Below, one piece after another: positions 1 to 8,542 of a stretch of 64,000 nt of DNA. This DNA comes from Salinirubrum litoreum (GTDB taxonomy: Archaea > Halobacteriota > Halobacteria > Halobacteriales > Haloferacaceae). The position numbers and the translations under genes are program-made. The notes under the pieces were generated by a model. The model searched no databases. It saw only the letters and a program-made list of their open reading frames with translations, and was not told the origin of the DNA. The stretch is from positions 744,001 to 808,000 of the forward strand of contig NZ_JAJCVJ010000001.1 in the NCBI RefSeq assembly GCF_020567425.1, read 5' to 3'. Each line of letters starts with the position of its first letter. The first letter of the stretch is position 1.

Positions 1-867
1 GTACGGCTGGACCACGTAGTACTTCTTCTCGTTCTCCTTGCTGGAGTGGAAGATGATGACGAACGCGTACGGTTTGTTGACCCAGTAGCGTTCGATCTCC
101 TCGAAGTGGGTCTTCTTCGCCAGCGGGACCGACTTCTCCAGATCGTAGCGGTTGACGACCGTGGTGTGGCCCTCCGAGGTGGAGAAGAAGTCGTCCTCGG
201 AGAAGTCCTCGGCCACGTCGACGGTTCGCCGGTCCACGATCTCGGCGAGGTCGTCCCGGCGGTTCCCGGCGTGAGAGAGCACGCTCTCGACGTGCTCGGG
301 GTCGAAGCCGAGCGTCGGTTCGGCGTCGAAGGGGTCGACCTCGCCCTCCGACTCCGGCCGACTGCCGTCCTCGTCGTAGTAGTACTCACGCTTGTAGTGT
401 TCCCACAGGTACTCGTCTTTGACGACCGGCGTCGTCTCCGGGTCACAGAACGACTCGAAGTGCTCCTGCAACCGTTCGGCGGTCGCACCGGCCTCGCCGA
501 CACGGTCTTCGGTGTCGGTCGGGTGGAAGCCCAGATGCTCCTCGGGGTCGAAGTCCACACGCGCCCAGTCCTGTTCGCCGAGCGTCGTCCGGACCGCCTC
601 GTCGTCGCCCGAGTCCCAGCGCTCGCTCCCCGGTGCGGCCCCGAGATTCCGATACAGTTCCGACTCGACCTCGTCGTAGTCGTACTCCGTGAGGTAGTCC
701 GACCACGTGTACTCGCCGACCGTGACCTGCTGTCCGTGGGTGTCGGTCCCCGCCTCCCCGTCGGCGTGCCCCTCGGACTCCGCTGAGTCGTCGGCTCCGC
801 TCAACTGCGATGGGTCGGAGCCGTCAGCGTCGTCGATAGCCATTGGTCCACCGTCGGTGTCCCCCAT
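1..867 (-). CDS. Type II/IV secretion (pilus) ATPase, N-terminal part, truncated by window edge
   Basis: Partial gene: 289 codons are visible and the reading frame leaves the window on the left. The visible part is a very acidic N-terminal domain. It leads into VNRYDLEKSVPL, KKTHFEEIERYWVNKPYAF and NEKKYYVVQPY, a pattern I recognise from haloarchaeal PilB/GspE-like ATPases, which power assembly of type IV pilus-like structures at the membrane. The Walker motifs would lie further left and are not visible. Start choice: an ATG at 867 lies about 25 bases after a TATA-like ttaattatgg (886-895), as expected for a leaderless transcript; a second in-frame ATG at 843 is the alternative. The family call is from memory of the N-terminal domain only. 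Confidence 0.65.
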   Translation of the reverse strand, partial: MGDTDGGPMAIDDADGSDPSQLSGADDSAESEGHADGEAGTDTHGQQVTVGEYTWSDYLTEYDYDEVESELYRNLGAAPGSERWDSGDDEAVRTTLGEQDWARVDFDPEEHLGFHPTDTEDRVGEAGATAERLQEHFESFCDPETTPVVKDEYLWEHYKREYYYDEDGSRPESEGEVDPFDAEPTLGFDPEHVESVLSHAGNRRDDLAEIVDRRTVDVAEDFSEDDFFSTSEGHTTVVNRYDLEKSVPLAKKTHFEEIERYWVNKPYAFVIIFHSSKENEKKYYVVQPY

Positions 868-1185
868 CAAAAAGCCTTCTCCATAATTAACCCAAACTTA
901 CTACTTCTGTCTCTCTGATACGTTCGGAATCGAACGCGACCCGGTCGCGACAGATTCGGCTGCAGTCCTGCTCTTTCTCTCCGAAATTCCGACGACAGCG
1001 ACTGTCGGCTCCCGTGCTCTTCTGTGGTCGGGTCTCCGACAGAACTGCGTAGGTTCAGATGGATCGAGTGCCCGTTCGCTCGCGCGCGACACCGAGTTAA
1101 GCCGGGCTTAACCGCCTCGGTTCGCTCGGCTCGTCCGACTCGATTCGGGGATCGGTACCACCGGTGTCGCCCGCGTCACACCGAC
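868..1185. other. Intergenic region between pilus ATPase and acylphosphatase genes
   Basis: About 318 bases with no convincing gene. It holds the promoter of the left-hand gene: ttaattatgg on the minus strand at 886-895 is a good archaeal TATA box about 25 bases before the ATG at 867. Short open frames here have no recognisable content and an arginine-rich composition typical of antisense or non-coding GC-rich DNA. No tRNA or clear terminator was seen. Confidence 0.6.
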
Positions 1186-1473
1186 TCAGCGTCTGATCTC
1201 GAAGCCGTCCAGTCCCTCGGGGTCGCCGTACTCGACGGCCACGTCCGAGACGGTCGCCTGTGGACTGCCCGTGTCGCACCAGTCGACCATCGACTCCACC
1301 GCCGAGCGTGGGCCCTCGAACACCGCCTCGACCCGGCCGTCGGCGAGGTTCCGCACCCAGCCGTCGACGCCGTGGTCGCGGGCCGTGTCCCGTGTCGTCG
1401 CGCGGTAGAAGACGCCCTGTACTCGCCCGGTGACGAAGACGTGTGCGCGAACGCGGTCGCTGTCGTCGGTCAT
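1186..1473 (-). CDS. acyP: Acylphosphatase
   Basis: A 95-residue protein that hydrolyses acyl phosphates such as acetyl phosphate in the cytoplasm. The family signature GRVQGVFYR is present near residues 16-24, supplying the catalytic arginine (R24), and GWVRNLADGRVE supplies the catalytic asparagine (N42). Length fits the family (about 90-100 residues). The start is the ATG at 1473. Longer readings upstream would run antisense through the mutase gene and are not real. It is divergent from the mutase gene at 1567, with 93 bases between the two start codons for both promoters. Confidence 0.92.
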   Translation of the reverse strand: MTDDSDRVRAHVFVTGRVQGVFYRATTRDTARDHGVDGWVRNLADGRVEAVFEGPRSAVESMVDWCDTGSPQATVSDVAVEYGDPEGLDGFEIRR

Positions 1474-1566
1474 GGATCGACGTTCGACGCCCGCCGGGGA
1501 AAAGCCACCGTCCCGGGCGCGACGCGAATCGACGGCATCTAAGTGGTCGGCCGGAAACGGTGGCGT

Positions 1567-2919
1567 ATGGACTTGTTCGGAACCGCCGGCATCCGTGGCA
1601 GTGCCAGAGAGCGCGTGACACCGGAACTCGCGCTGGCGGTCGGCCGCGCCGTCGGTCGGGACGCCGACGAGGTCGTCGTCGGCCGCGACGGACGCACGAC
1701 CGGCCCGGCACTCGCGGCGGCCGTCGAGGCGGGCCTGCTCTCTGCGGGCGCGACCGTCCGCCGAGTCGGCGTCGTCCCGACGCCCGCACTCGCCTCCGCC
1801 TCGCGGGGCCGACGCGGCGTGATGCTGACCGCCTCGCACAACCCGCCGACCGACAACGGGATCAAACTGTTCGTGAACGGCGTGGAGTACGACCGCGAGG
1901 CGGAACGCCGGATCGACCGCCGCGTCGAAGCCGACGAACCGTCGGCGGCGTGGGACGAGTGGGCCGACTCCAGCCACGTCGACCCACTGCCCGACTACCG
2001 CGAGTCGGTCGTCGCCTACGCCGAGACACTGGGTGCGCCGGCCGACGACCTCCGGGTCGCAGTCGACTGCGGCAACGGGATGTCGGCAGTCGGAACGCCG
2101 CAGGTGCTCCGGGACCTCGGCGCGTCGGTCGTCACGCTGAACGCGAACGTGGACGGTCACTTCCCCGGCAGAGAGAGCAAACCGACGCCAGAGTCGCTCG
2201 CGGACCTCCGGGCGTTCGTCGCCGACGGCGACTTCGACCTCGGCGTCGGTCACGACGGGGACGCTGACCGCATCGTGATCGTGGACGGCACGGGCGAGGT
2301 GATCCACGAGGACACCGTGGTCGCGATTCTCGCCGAGCGGTACGTCCGGACTGCCGAGGCGGCCGACCCGGTCGTCGTCACGACACCGAACGCCTCGGCG
2401 CGCATCGACGAGCGAGTTCGGGCCGCAGGCGGTCGCGTCGAGCGCGTCCGACTCGGTGCGCTCCACGAGGGCATCGCCCGCGTCCGGCGTGAGGGTGGCG
2501 AGGACACCGCGGTCGTCTTCGCCGCCGAACCGTGGAAACACGTCCACACGCGGTTCGGCGGCTGGATCGACGGCATCTGTAGCGCGGCCGTGCTGTCACG
2601 GCTCGTGGCGGAGTCGGGGCTGTCCGCACTCAGAGAGCCAGTCACGGAGCGCCCGTACCGGAAGGTCAGCGTCTCCTGTCCGGACGACGCGAAGTCGGCG
2701 GTGATGGCCGACCTGACGACCAGTCTGCCCGAGGCGTTCCCCGAGGCCGAGGTGGACACCGACCACGGCGTCCGCCTGGAACTGCCGGACAGTTCGTGGG
2801 TGCTCGTCCGGCCGAGCGGTACGGAACCCTACGTCAGAGTCTACGCCGAGAGCGACGAGGTGGACGAACTGATCGACGCGGCGACCGACGTCGTCGAGTC
2901 GGTGGTCGCCGCCAACTGA
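1567..2919 (+). CDS. Phosphoglucosamine/phosphomannomutase family sugar-phosphate mutase
   Basis: A 450-residue alpha-D-phosphohexomutase, which moves phosphate between C6 and C1 of a hexose (glucosamine, mannose or glucose) phosphate through a phosphoserine. Seen: GTAGIRG at the N-terminus, the active-site serine in TASHNPPTDNG (S90), the magnesium loop HDGDADR (about 229-235), and the C-terminal phosphate clamp RPSGTEPYVRVYAE. Archaeal members are often annotated GlmM, but the sequence alone does not fix the substrate. The ATG at 1567 was chosen because GTAGIRG normally lies within a few residues of the start and because atctaagt at 1536-1543 would be a TATA box for a leaderless transcript. 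Confidence 0.9.
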   Translation: MDLFGTAGIRGSARERVTPELALAVGRAVGRDADEVVVGRDGRTTGPALAAAVEAGLLSAGATVRRVGVVPTPALASASRGRRGVMLTASHNPPTDNGIKLFVNGVEYDREAERRIDRRVEADEPSAAWDEWADSSHVDPLPDYRESVVAYAETLGAPADDLRVAVDCGNGMSAVGTPQVLRDLGASVVTLNANVDGHFPGRESKPTPESLADLRAFVADGDFDLGVGHDGDADRIVIVDGTGEVIHEDTVVAILAERYVRTAEAADPVVVTTPNASARIDERVRAAGGRVERVRLGALHEGIARVRREGGEDTAVVFAAEPWKHVHTRFGGWIDGICSAAVLSRLVAESGLSALREPVTERPYRKVSVSCPDDAKSAVMADLTTSLPEAFPEAEVDTDHGVRLELPDSSWVLVRPSGTEPYVRVYAESDEVDELIDAATDVVESVVAAN

Positions 2920-2940
2920 GTTCGGTCGGGTCGACCCGGA

Positions 2941-3018
2941 GTCGGGTTCCACGGCCCGAGTCGCCTTCCACGCCCCGAAACCGGCCTCCACGAACCGAGG
3001 TCAGCCTCCACGAGCCGA
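2941..3018. repeat. Four imperfect 19-20 base tandem repeats downstream of the mutase gene
   Basis: Four consecutive units share a (t/c)tccacg(a/g/c)(a/g/c)ccga core, at about 2941-2959, 2960-2978, 2979-2998 and 2999-3018. They begin some 20 bases after the mutase stop codon. No open frame of interest spans them and no function is evident. Confidence 0.6.
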
Positions 3019-3091
3019 GTCTGCCGGCGACGACCGCACCGAGTCGCTCCTGTCGGGGGAGTTCCCGATGCCGGAGTCCGGTTCGGTTTTC

Positions 3092-3110
3092 TCACACATC
3101 TGCCGTGTGA
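3092..3110. promoter_or_regulatory. Inverted repeat, candidate operator upstream of the BMP transporter genes
   Basis: TCACAC and GTGTGA form perfect 6-base arms around the 7-base spacer atctgcc. The repeat ends 8 bases before the TATA-like ctttatgcc at 3119-3127. This is where an archaeal repressor or activator of the BMP gene would bind. That role is an inference from position; the symmetry is directly visible. Confidence 0.45.
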
Positions 3111-3118
3111 AACGACGC

Positions 3119-3127
3119 CTTTATGCC
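3119..3127 (+). promoter_or_regulatory. TATA box of the BMP lipoprotein gene
   Basis: ctttatgcc preceded by the purine-rich BRE-like gaaacgacg. The predicted transcript start, about 25-28 bases downstream, falls near 3147-3154, just before the alternative GTG (3154) and the ATG (3166). Confidence 0.5.
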
Positions 3128-3165
3128 TAACTCTCGGCCTTGATACTGCATAGGTGTCCATAGAT

Positions 3166-4296
3166 ATGGATAGACGGACGTTCATCAAGGGGACGGGTGT
3201 CGCAGGCATCGCCGGACTCGCAGGCTGTACCGGCGGACCGACGCAGGAAGCGACAGAGAGTGCGACAGACACACCGACGGACTCCGGCGGCGACATGGAG
3301 GACACGGAGACCGAGACGACGACCGAGAGCGGGCCGGCCGCGAACGTCGGCATGGTCTACGCGCTCGGCGGTCTCGGCGACAAGTCGTTCAACGACGCCG
3401 CCAAGCGCGGTGTCGTGCAGGCCGAGGAGGAACTCGGCATCGCCTACGCCGAGGTCCAGCCCGAGGCGTCCGAGGAGTTCCCGCAGTTCCAGCGCCGGTA
3501 CGCACAGTCGACGGACCCGAACTACGACCTCGTGTGCTGTATCGGCTTCGCCCAGCAGAGCGCGCTGGCGGAGACCGCACCGGGCTTCTCGGACCAGAAC
3601 TTCATGCTCGTCGACGCCGTCGTCGACGAACCGAACGTCGCCAACTACGTCTTCCGCGAGGAGGAGGGCTCGTTCCAGGTCGGCCACCTCGCCGGCCTGA
3701 TGACGACCCGGTCGTTCGACGCGGGGTCCGGCGAGACGCAGTCCGACTCGACGAACGTCGGCTTCGTCGGCGGCGTCGACGCGCCGCTGATCCGGAAGTT
3801 CCAGGCCGGCTTCGAGGCGGGTGTCAACTACGCCAACTCCGACGTAGACGTGAGCACGGCGTACGCCGGGTCGTTCTCCGACTCCGCACAGGGGAAGGAG
3901 ATCGCCACGTCGATGTACCAGTCCGGTGCCGACATCGTCTACCACGCGGCCGGCGCGACCGGCCTCGGGGTCTTCCAGGCCGCGAAAGAGCAGGGCAAGT
4001 ACGCCATCGGCGTCGACTCCGACCAGTCGCTGACCGAGCCGAACTTCGCCGACGTCATCATGGCGAGCATGGTCAAGCGCGTCGAGACGCCGGTGTACGA
4101 GTCGATCGAGAACGTCGTCAACGACGACTTCAACGGCGGTTCGACGACGACACTCGGACTGGAGGAGGACGGTGTCGCCTGCGTCTACGGCGACCAACTC
4201 GGCTCCGCCATCCCGCAGGACGTGAAAGACGCCGTCGCCGAGACCCGCGAAGGGATCATCTCGGGCGACATCGACGTGCCGACCGAACCGCAGTAG
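3166..4296 (+). CDS. BMP-family lipoprotein, substrate-binding protein of a nucleoside-type ABC importer
   Basis: A 376-residue extracellular binding protein of the basic membrane protein (Med/PnrA) family, members of which capture nucleosides. The N-terminus carries a twin-arginine motif (DRRTFIKG) and lipobox LAGC, followed by a Thr/Asp/Glu-rich linker to about residue 60, so it should be exported folded and lipid-anchored. Family sequence features include GLGDKSFNDAA, FAQQSALAETAPGF and YHAAGATGLGVFQAAKE. The ATG at 3166 places the arginines at residues 3-4; an in-frame GTG at 3154 would add four residues. The ATPase and two permeases follow on the same strand, completing the importer. The exact substrate cannot be read from the sequence. 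Confidence 0.88.
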   Translation: MDRRTFIKGTGVAGIAGLAGCTGGPTQEATESATDTPTDSGGDMEDTETETTTESGPAANVGMVYALGGLGDKSFNDAAKRGVVQAEEELGIAYAEVQPEASEEFPQFQRRYAQSTDPNYDLVCCIGFAQQSALAETAPGFSDQNFMLVDAVVDEPNVANYVFREEEGSFQVGHLAGLMTTRSFDAGSGETQSDSTNVGFVGGVDAPLIRKFQAGFEAGVNYANSDVDVSTAYAGSFSDSAQGKEIATSMYQSGADIVYHAAGATGLGVFQAAKEQGKYAIGVDSDQSLTEPNFADVIMASMVKRVETPVYESIENVVNDDFNGGSTTTLGLEEDGVACVYGDQLGSAIPQDVKDAVAETREGIISGDIDVPTEPQ

Positions 4297-4460
4297 ACGC
4301 GCGGTGGCCGGCCGACCGGCCGTTCGGGCTATCGGTCGACCGGTTCGAGAGACAGGAGAGACACAGGATGACAGACGACGCGACCGCGTGTGGCGACCGG
4401 CCGATCGGCGTCCTCGACGACCGGCGGACGCCGGTGTGTGCCCCTGCCCCACCCGGCCCG

Positions 4461-4479
4461 CGAAACCACGACTTTATGC
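4461..4479 (+). promoter_or_regulatory. BRE/TATA promoter of the ABC transporter ATPase gene
   Basis: cgaaacca (4461-4468) followed by ctttatgc (4472-4479), about 29 bases before the ATG at 4505. This is the spacing of a leaderless haloarchaeal promoter. It suggests that the ATPase-permease genes can be transcribed separately from the binding-protein gene. Confidence 0.5.
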
Positions 4480-4504
4480 GGACCACTACGAAACCCACAC
4501 TCAG

Positions 4505-6106
4505 ATGACGACCGCTGTCCACCTCGACGGGATCACGAAACGCTTCCCTGGGGTCGTCGCCAACGACGACGTGACCCTCACCGTCGAGCGCGGCACGGTC
4601 CACGCGCTGTTGGGCGAGAACGGCGCGGGGAAGACGACGCTGATGAACGTCCTCTACGGCCTCTACCAGCCGACAGAGGGGACCATCAACGTCGACGGCG
4701 AGCCACGCGAATTCGACTCGCCCCGTGACGCCATCGACGCCGGCATCGGGATGATCCACCAGCACTTCATGCTCGTGGACCCGATGACGGTCACCCAGAA
4801 CATCGTGCTGGGCCACGAACCCCGGAAGTGGTTGGGACTGGCGACAGACTCCGCACAGGCGCGGGCCGACGTGCGCGAACTCTCCGAGAAGTACGGCTTC
4901 GACGTCGACCCCGAGGCGGCCATCGAGGACGTGTCGGTCGGCGTCCAACAGCGCGTCGAGATTCTGAAGGCGCTGTATCGCGGGGCGGACATCCTCATCC
5001 TCGACGAACCGACCGCCGTGTTGACGCCACAGGAGGTCGAGGAACTGTTCGCCGTCTTCGAGGAACTCACCGCACAGGGCAAGACGATCATCTTCATCAC
5101 CCACAAACTGGGCGAGGCGATGCACGCCGCCGACGACATCACGGTCCTGCGGGACGGCCACCACGTCGGGACCGTCCCCGCAGACGAGACCACCCGCGAG
5201 TCGCTCGCGGAACTGATGGTCGGCCGCGAGGTGCTGATGGAGGTCGGGACCGACACCCGCGAACCGGGCGAGACGGTCCTCGGCGTCGAGAACATCCACG
5301 TCGACGACAACCGCGGCATCGAGGCCGTGACCGACGTGAACTTCTCCGTCCGGGAGGGCGAGATCTTCGGCATCGCCGGCGTCGACGGCAACGGCCAGTC
5401 GGAACTGATCGAAGCGATCACCGGGCTTCGGACGCCGACGACGGGGCGAGTCGTCTACGAGGGCGAGGACATCACCGACGCGCCGCGCAGACAGCGGATC
5501 GACAGTGGGATGGCGTACGTCCCCGAGGACCGCCACGAGCGCGGACTGGTGATGGAGTTCGACCTCGTGAGCAACGGGATTCTGGGGAGCCAGCACAGCC
5601 CGCAGTTCGCCCGCGACGGCCGGATCGACTGGCCGGGCGCGCGGACCCACGCCGAGGACATCATCTCGGAGTACGACGTGCGGCCGCCGAACGCCGACGC
5701 GACTGCGGAGTCGCTGTCGGGCGGCAACCAGCAGAAGTTCATCGTCGGTCGGGAGTTCGAGCGAAATCCCGATCTGGTGGTGGCGACGCACCCGACACGC
5801 GGTGTGGACATCGGCTCGACCGAGTTCATCCACGACCGCCTCCGTGAACTGCGGCAGGCCGGGAAGGGCATCCTGCTCGTCTCCTCGAAACTCGACGAGG
5901 TGCAGGGGCTGTCCGACAGACTCGGCGTGATGCACGACGGGCGACTGATGGACGTGGTCGACCCTGCCGAGGTGACCGAAGAACAGATCGGCCTGCTGAT
6001 GGCCGGCGAGTCCATCGACGCCGGCACGGACGCGACCGCCGACGGGCAGACGACTGCGCCCGCCGAGTCGGACGCCGACGTGGCGGCCGACGGAGGTGAG
6101 CGATGA
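4505..6106 (+). CDS. ABC transporter ATP-binding protein (two ABC domains, BMP/nucleoside type)
   Basis: A 533-residue fused double ATPase of the sugar/nucleoside (RbsA/NupA-like) type that energises the importer. Domain 1 has Walker A GENGAGKTT (about 37-45), a signature helix VSVGVQQRVEILKAL and Walker B ILILDEPTA. Domain 2 has the degenerate P-loop GVDGNGQSE and the signature LSGGNQQKFIVGREF, followed by THPTRGVDIGS. A weakened second P-loop is usual for this subfamily. The ATG at 4505 begins the canonical N-terminus and follows a leaderless promoter; longer readings upstream lack similarity. The stop codon overlaps the next start by 4 bases (ATGA). Confidence 0.93.
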   Translation: MTTAVHLDGITKRFPGVVANDDVTLTVERGTVHALLGENGAGKTTLMNVLYGLYQPTEGTINVDGEPREFDSPRDAIDAGIGMIHQHFMLVDPMTVTQNIVLGHEPRKWLGLATDSAQARADVRELSEKYGFDVDPEAAIEDVSVGVQQRVEILKALYRGADILILDEPTAVLTPQEVEELFAVFEELTAQGKTIIFITHKLGEAMHAADDITVLRDGHHVGTVPADETTRESLAELMVGREVLMEVGTDTREPGETVLGVENIHVDDNRGIEAVTDVNFSVREGEIFGIAGVDGNGQSELIEAITGLRTPTTGRVVYEGEDITDAPRRQRIDSGMAYVPEDRHERGLVMEFDLVSNGILGSQHSPQFARDGRIDWPGARTHAEDIISEYDVRPPNADATAESLSGGNQQKFIVGREFERNPDLVVATHPTRGVDIGSTEFIHDRLRELRQAGKGILLVSSKLDEVQGLSDRLGVMHDGRLMDVVDPAEVTEEQIGLLMAGESIDAGTDATADGQTTAPAESDADVAADGGER

Positions 6107-7431
6107 GCGACTCCGGTGTGGAACCCGAAGCGCCGGCAGAGTCGGAGTCGCCAGAACAGACCGGCTGGCGGCGTCAGCTCCAGCGCCTCGTGGACGCCTC
6201 TGCCTTCGAACGACTGGCGATCAGTGTCGCGGCGCTCGTGCTCGCCGTACTGGTCGGCGCGGTCATCATCCTCGTCTCCGGTCGCATCGCCACCTGCCAG
6301 ACGGCGGCGGCCACCTACTTCGGTCTCGGGTTCTGTTACGATCCGATCGAGGTGTACCTCGTGCTGTTCAACGGCGCGCTCGGCAACCCCTTCGCGCTCG
6401 GCGAGCCGGCGCTGTTCGCCGAGGGCTGGGGCTTCTACAACTTCGGCCTCGCGCTGACGCTGAAGGAGACGACACTGCTCGTCTTCACCGGCCTGTCGGT
6501 GGCCGTGGCGTTCCGCGCGGGCCTGTTCAACATCGGGACGCAGGGCCAGTTAGTGCTCGGTGCGCTGGCGACCGGCCTGTTCGCGCTGTACGTCTCGCGT
6601 GCGGTTCCCTCGGGGATGATCGGCGGTCTGATCGTCATCCCGACGTCGATTCTCGTCGGCGCGGTCGTCGGCGGGCTCTACGGCGCGATTCCGGGGGCGC
6701 TGAAGGCCTACGCCGACGCGAACGAGGTGATCACGACGATCATGCTCAACTTCATCGCCGCACAGGTCGCCTTCGTGGTCGTCTCGGAGTACTTCCGCAA
6801 CCCCGACTCGCAGGTCGTCGAGACGACGCCGCTGGCCGACTTCGCCACCATCCTGCCGGTGAGTTCGTTCCTCCCGTTCGGCTTCCCGGCTTCGGGTGAC
6901 TTCTCGCTGCTCGCGCTGGCGTTCGCGTTCCTGCTGGTCGCGGCAATCTTCTACCTGCTCGAACGCACCTCGTTCGGCTACGACCTGCGCACCTCCGGCA
7001 TCCAACCCGAGGCGGCCGAGTACGGCGGCGTCGACGCCAAGCGGACGACCGTGGCGAGTATGTTCCTCTCGGGTGCGCTCGGGGGCATCGGCGGCGCGGT
7101 GTGGGTCCTGATGGTCATCGGCAAGTGGCAGGCCGGCGTGCCGGCGCTCGGCTTCGACGGCATCACGGTCTCCATCCTCGCGGGGAACAACCCGCTCGGT
7201 GTCTTCCCGGCCGCGCTGTTGTTCGGGACGCTGAAGTCCGGGTCCGTGGCGGTACAGTTCCAGACCGGCGTGCCGAAGCAACTCGTGGGAGTGCTGCGCG
7301 GGCTGATCATCCTGTTCGTGGCGATGCCGGAGTTCTTCCGCCTGCTGGGTCGCAACGTGATCGACCTCCGACCGGAGCGTCCGGCGACCGCGACCGACGG
7401 CGGCCGCATCGGGGGTGAGGACGATGAGTAA
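6103..7431 (+). CDS. ABC transporter permease, BMP/nucleoside type, subunit 1
   Basis: A 442-residue inner-membrane permease of the branched-chain amino acid/ribose/nucleoside family (BPD_transp_2). About 8-10 hydrophobic segments are visible after an acidic 40-residue N-terminus. The family hallmark VAFRAGLFNIGTQGQL is present around residue 135, with EVITTIMLNFIA and GFDGITVSILAGNNPLG further on. It overlaps the ATPase gene by 4 bases and the second permease gene by 8, so all three are translated as one operon. It should pair with the next protein as a heterodimeric channel. Confidence 0.92.
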   Translation: MSDSGVEPEAPAESESPEQTGWRRQLQRLVDASAFERLAISVAALVLAVLVGAVIILVSGRIATCQTAAATYFGLGFCYDPIEVYLVLFNGALGNPFALGEPALFAEGWGFYNFGLALTLKETTLLVFTGLSVAVAFRAGLFNIGTQGQLVLGALATGLFALYVSRAVPSGMIGGLIVIPTSILVGAVVGGLYGAIPGALKAYADANEVITTIMLNFIAAQVAFVVVSEYFRNPDSQVVETTPLADFATILPVSSFLPFGFPASGDFSLLALAFAFLLVAAIFYLLERTSFGYDLRTSGIQPEAAEYGGVDAKRTTVASMFLSGALGGIGGAVWVLMVIGKWQAGVPALGFDGITVSILAGNNPLGVFPAALLFGTLKSGSVAVQFQTGVPKQLVGVLRGLIILFVAMPEFFRLLGRNVIDLRPERPATATDGGRIGGEDDE

Positions 7432-8542
7432 CGAACGCGAGATGGCCGACGAGGGACCGCTGGTCGACGACGACGGCTTCGAGGTCACCTACCGTGTCGG
7501 GTTGGCGCTCGGCGCGGTCGGCGCGTTCCTCGTGGTCGTGATCGCGGGACTGGCGTTCCCGCAGACCATCGCGGGCGACCTGCTCGGCATCGTCACGCGA
7601 GAGGACACGCTCGCGTCTGCGTTGCGGCTGGCGGTCCCGATCAGCTTCGCGGCGCTGGGTGGCATCTTCGCTGAGAAGGCCGGCGTGATCAACATCGGAC
7701 TGGAGGGGCTGCTGATCATCTCCGCGTTCACGGCAGTCGCGGTGACGAGTATCATGGGACCGGCGGGCGCGACCGCCGGCCTCCCGCACATCTGGGTCGG
7801 CTTCCTCGCGGGCGTGGTCGCCAGTACCTTGCTGTCGCTGCTGTTCGCCATCGTCTGTATCAAGTTCCGGGCGGACCAGATCATCGCGGGACTGGCGGTG
7901 TGGCTGATCGCACTGGGCCTCGCGCCCTTCGCGGCGACAGTGTACTACGGCGGGGTGAACTCCGACAGTCTGCCCCGGACGCCGGACACCTTCGCCATCC
8001 CGGTGCTCTCGGAGATTCCGGTGCTGGGGGCGTTCTTCAACGCGACCATCCCGGTGTATCTCATGCTCCTCGCGGTCCCGGCGGCGTGGTTCGTGTTGAA
8101 CCACACCTCGTTCGGGTGGTGGGTGCGCGCCTCGGGTGAGAACCCGCGTGCGCTGGACACCGTCGGCGTGAACGTCAGTCGGGTGCGCTACGCCGCCGTG
8201 GTGCTCTCGGGGTTCCTCTCGGGCATCGGCGGGTCGGCGCTCTCGTTGGGAGCGGGCCAGTTCGTCGGCAACGGCCAGACGATGGTCAACGGGAAGGGGT
8301 TCATCGCCATCGTGGCGTACCTGTTCGGCAACTACAACCCCATCGGCGCGTTCGGCGCGTCGTTCCTCTTCGCCGGCCTCGAGGCGGTGCAGATCCGCCT
8401 CCAGCAGGTGCAGGGGTACGCGATTCCGGACTCGCTGATCCAGACGATTCCGTACGTGACGGTGATCATCATCCTCGCGCTGGTCGGGCGGACCCGGATT
8501 CCCTCTGCGGCCGGGGATCACTACGAGTCCGGCGAGGACTGA
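7424..8542 (+). CDS. ABC transporter permease, BMP/nucleoside type, subunit 2
   Basis: A 372-residue membrane protein, the second permease of the importer. It has the same family hallmark, FAEKAGVINIGLEGLL (about residue 82), KFRADQIIAGLAVWLIALG, and about ten hydrophobic segments. The ATG at 7424 lies inside the end of the upstream permease gene. An in-frame GTG at 7415 would add three residues (MRT) and is less likely. It is the last gene of the importer operon; about 550 non-coding bases follow. Confidence 0.92.
   Translation: MSNEREMADEGPLVDDDGFEVTYRVGLALGAVGAFLVVVIAGLAFPQTIAGDLLGIVTREDTLASALRLAVPISFAALGGIFAEKAGVINIGLEGLLIISAFTAVAVTSIMGPAGATAGLPHIWVGFLAGVVASTLLSLLFAIVCIKFRADQIIAGLAVWLIALGLAPFAATVYYGGVNSDSLPRTPDTFAIPVLSEIPVLGAFFNATIPVYLMLLAVPAAWFVLNHTSFGWWVRASGENPRALDTVGVNVSRVRYAAVVLSGFLSGIGGSALSLGAGQFVGNGQTMVNGKGFIAIVAYLFGNYNPIGAFGASFLFAGLEAVQIRLQQVQGYAIPDSLIQTIPYVTVIIILALVGRTRIPSAAGDHYESGED

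Noticed and set aside
46..786. Long plus-strand open frame opposite the pilus ATPase
   Set aside because: It is antisense to a recognisable conserved protein and its product has no known motif, as is common in GC-rich DNA.
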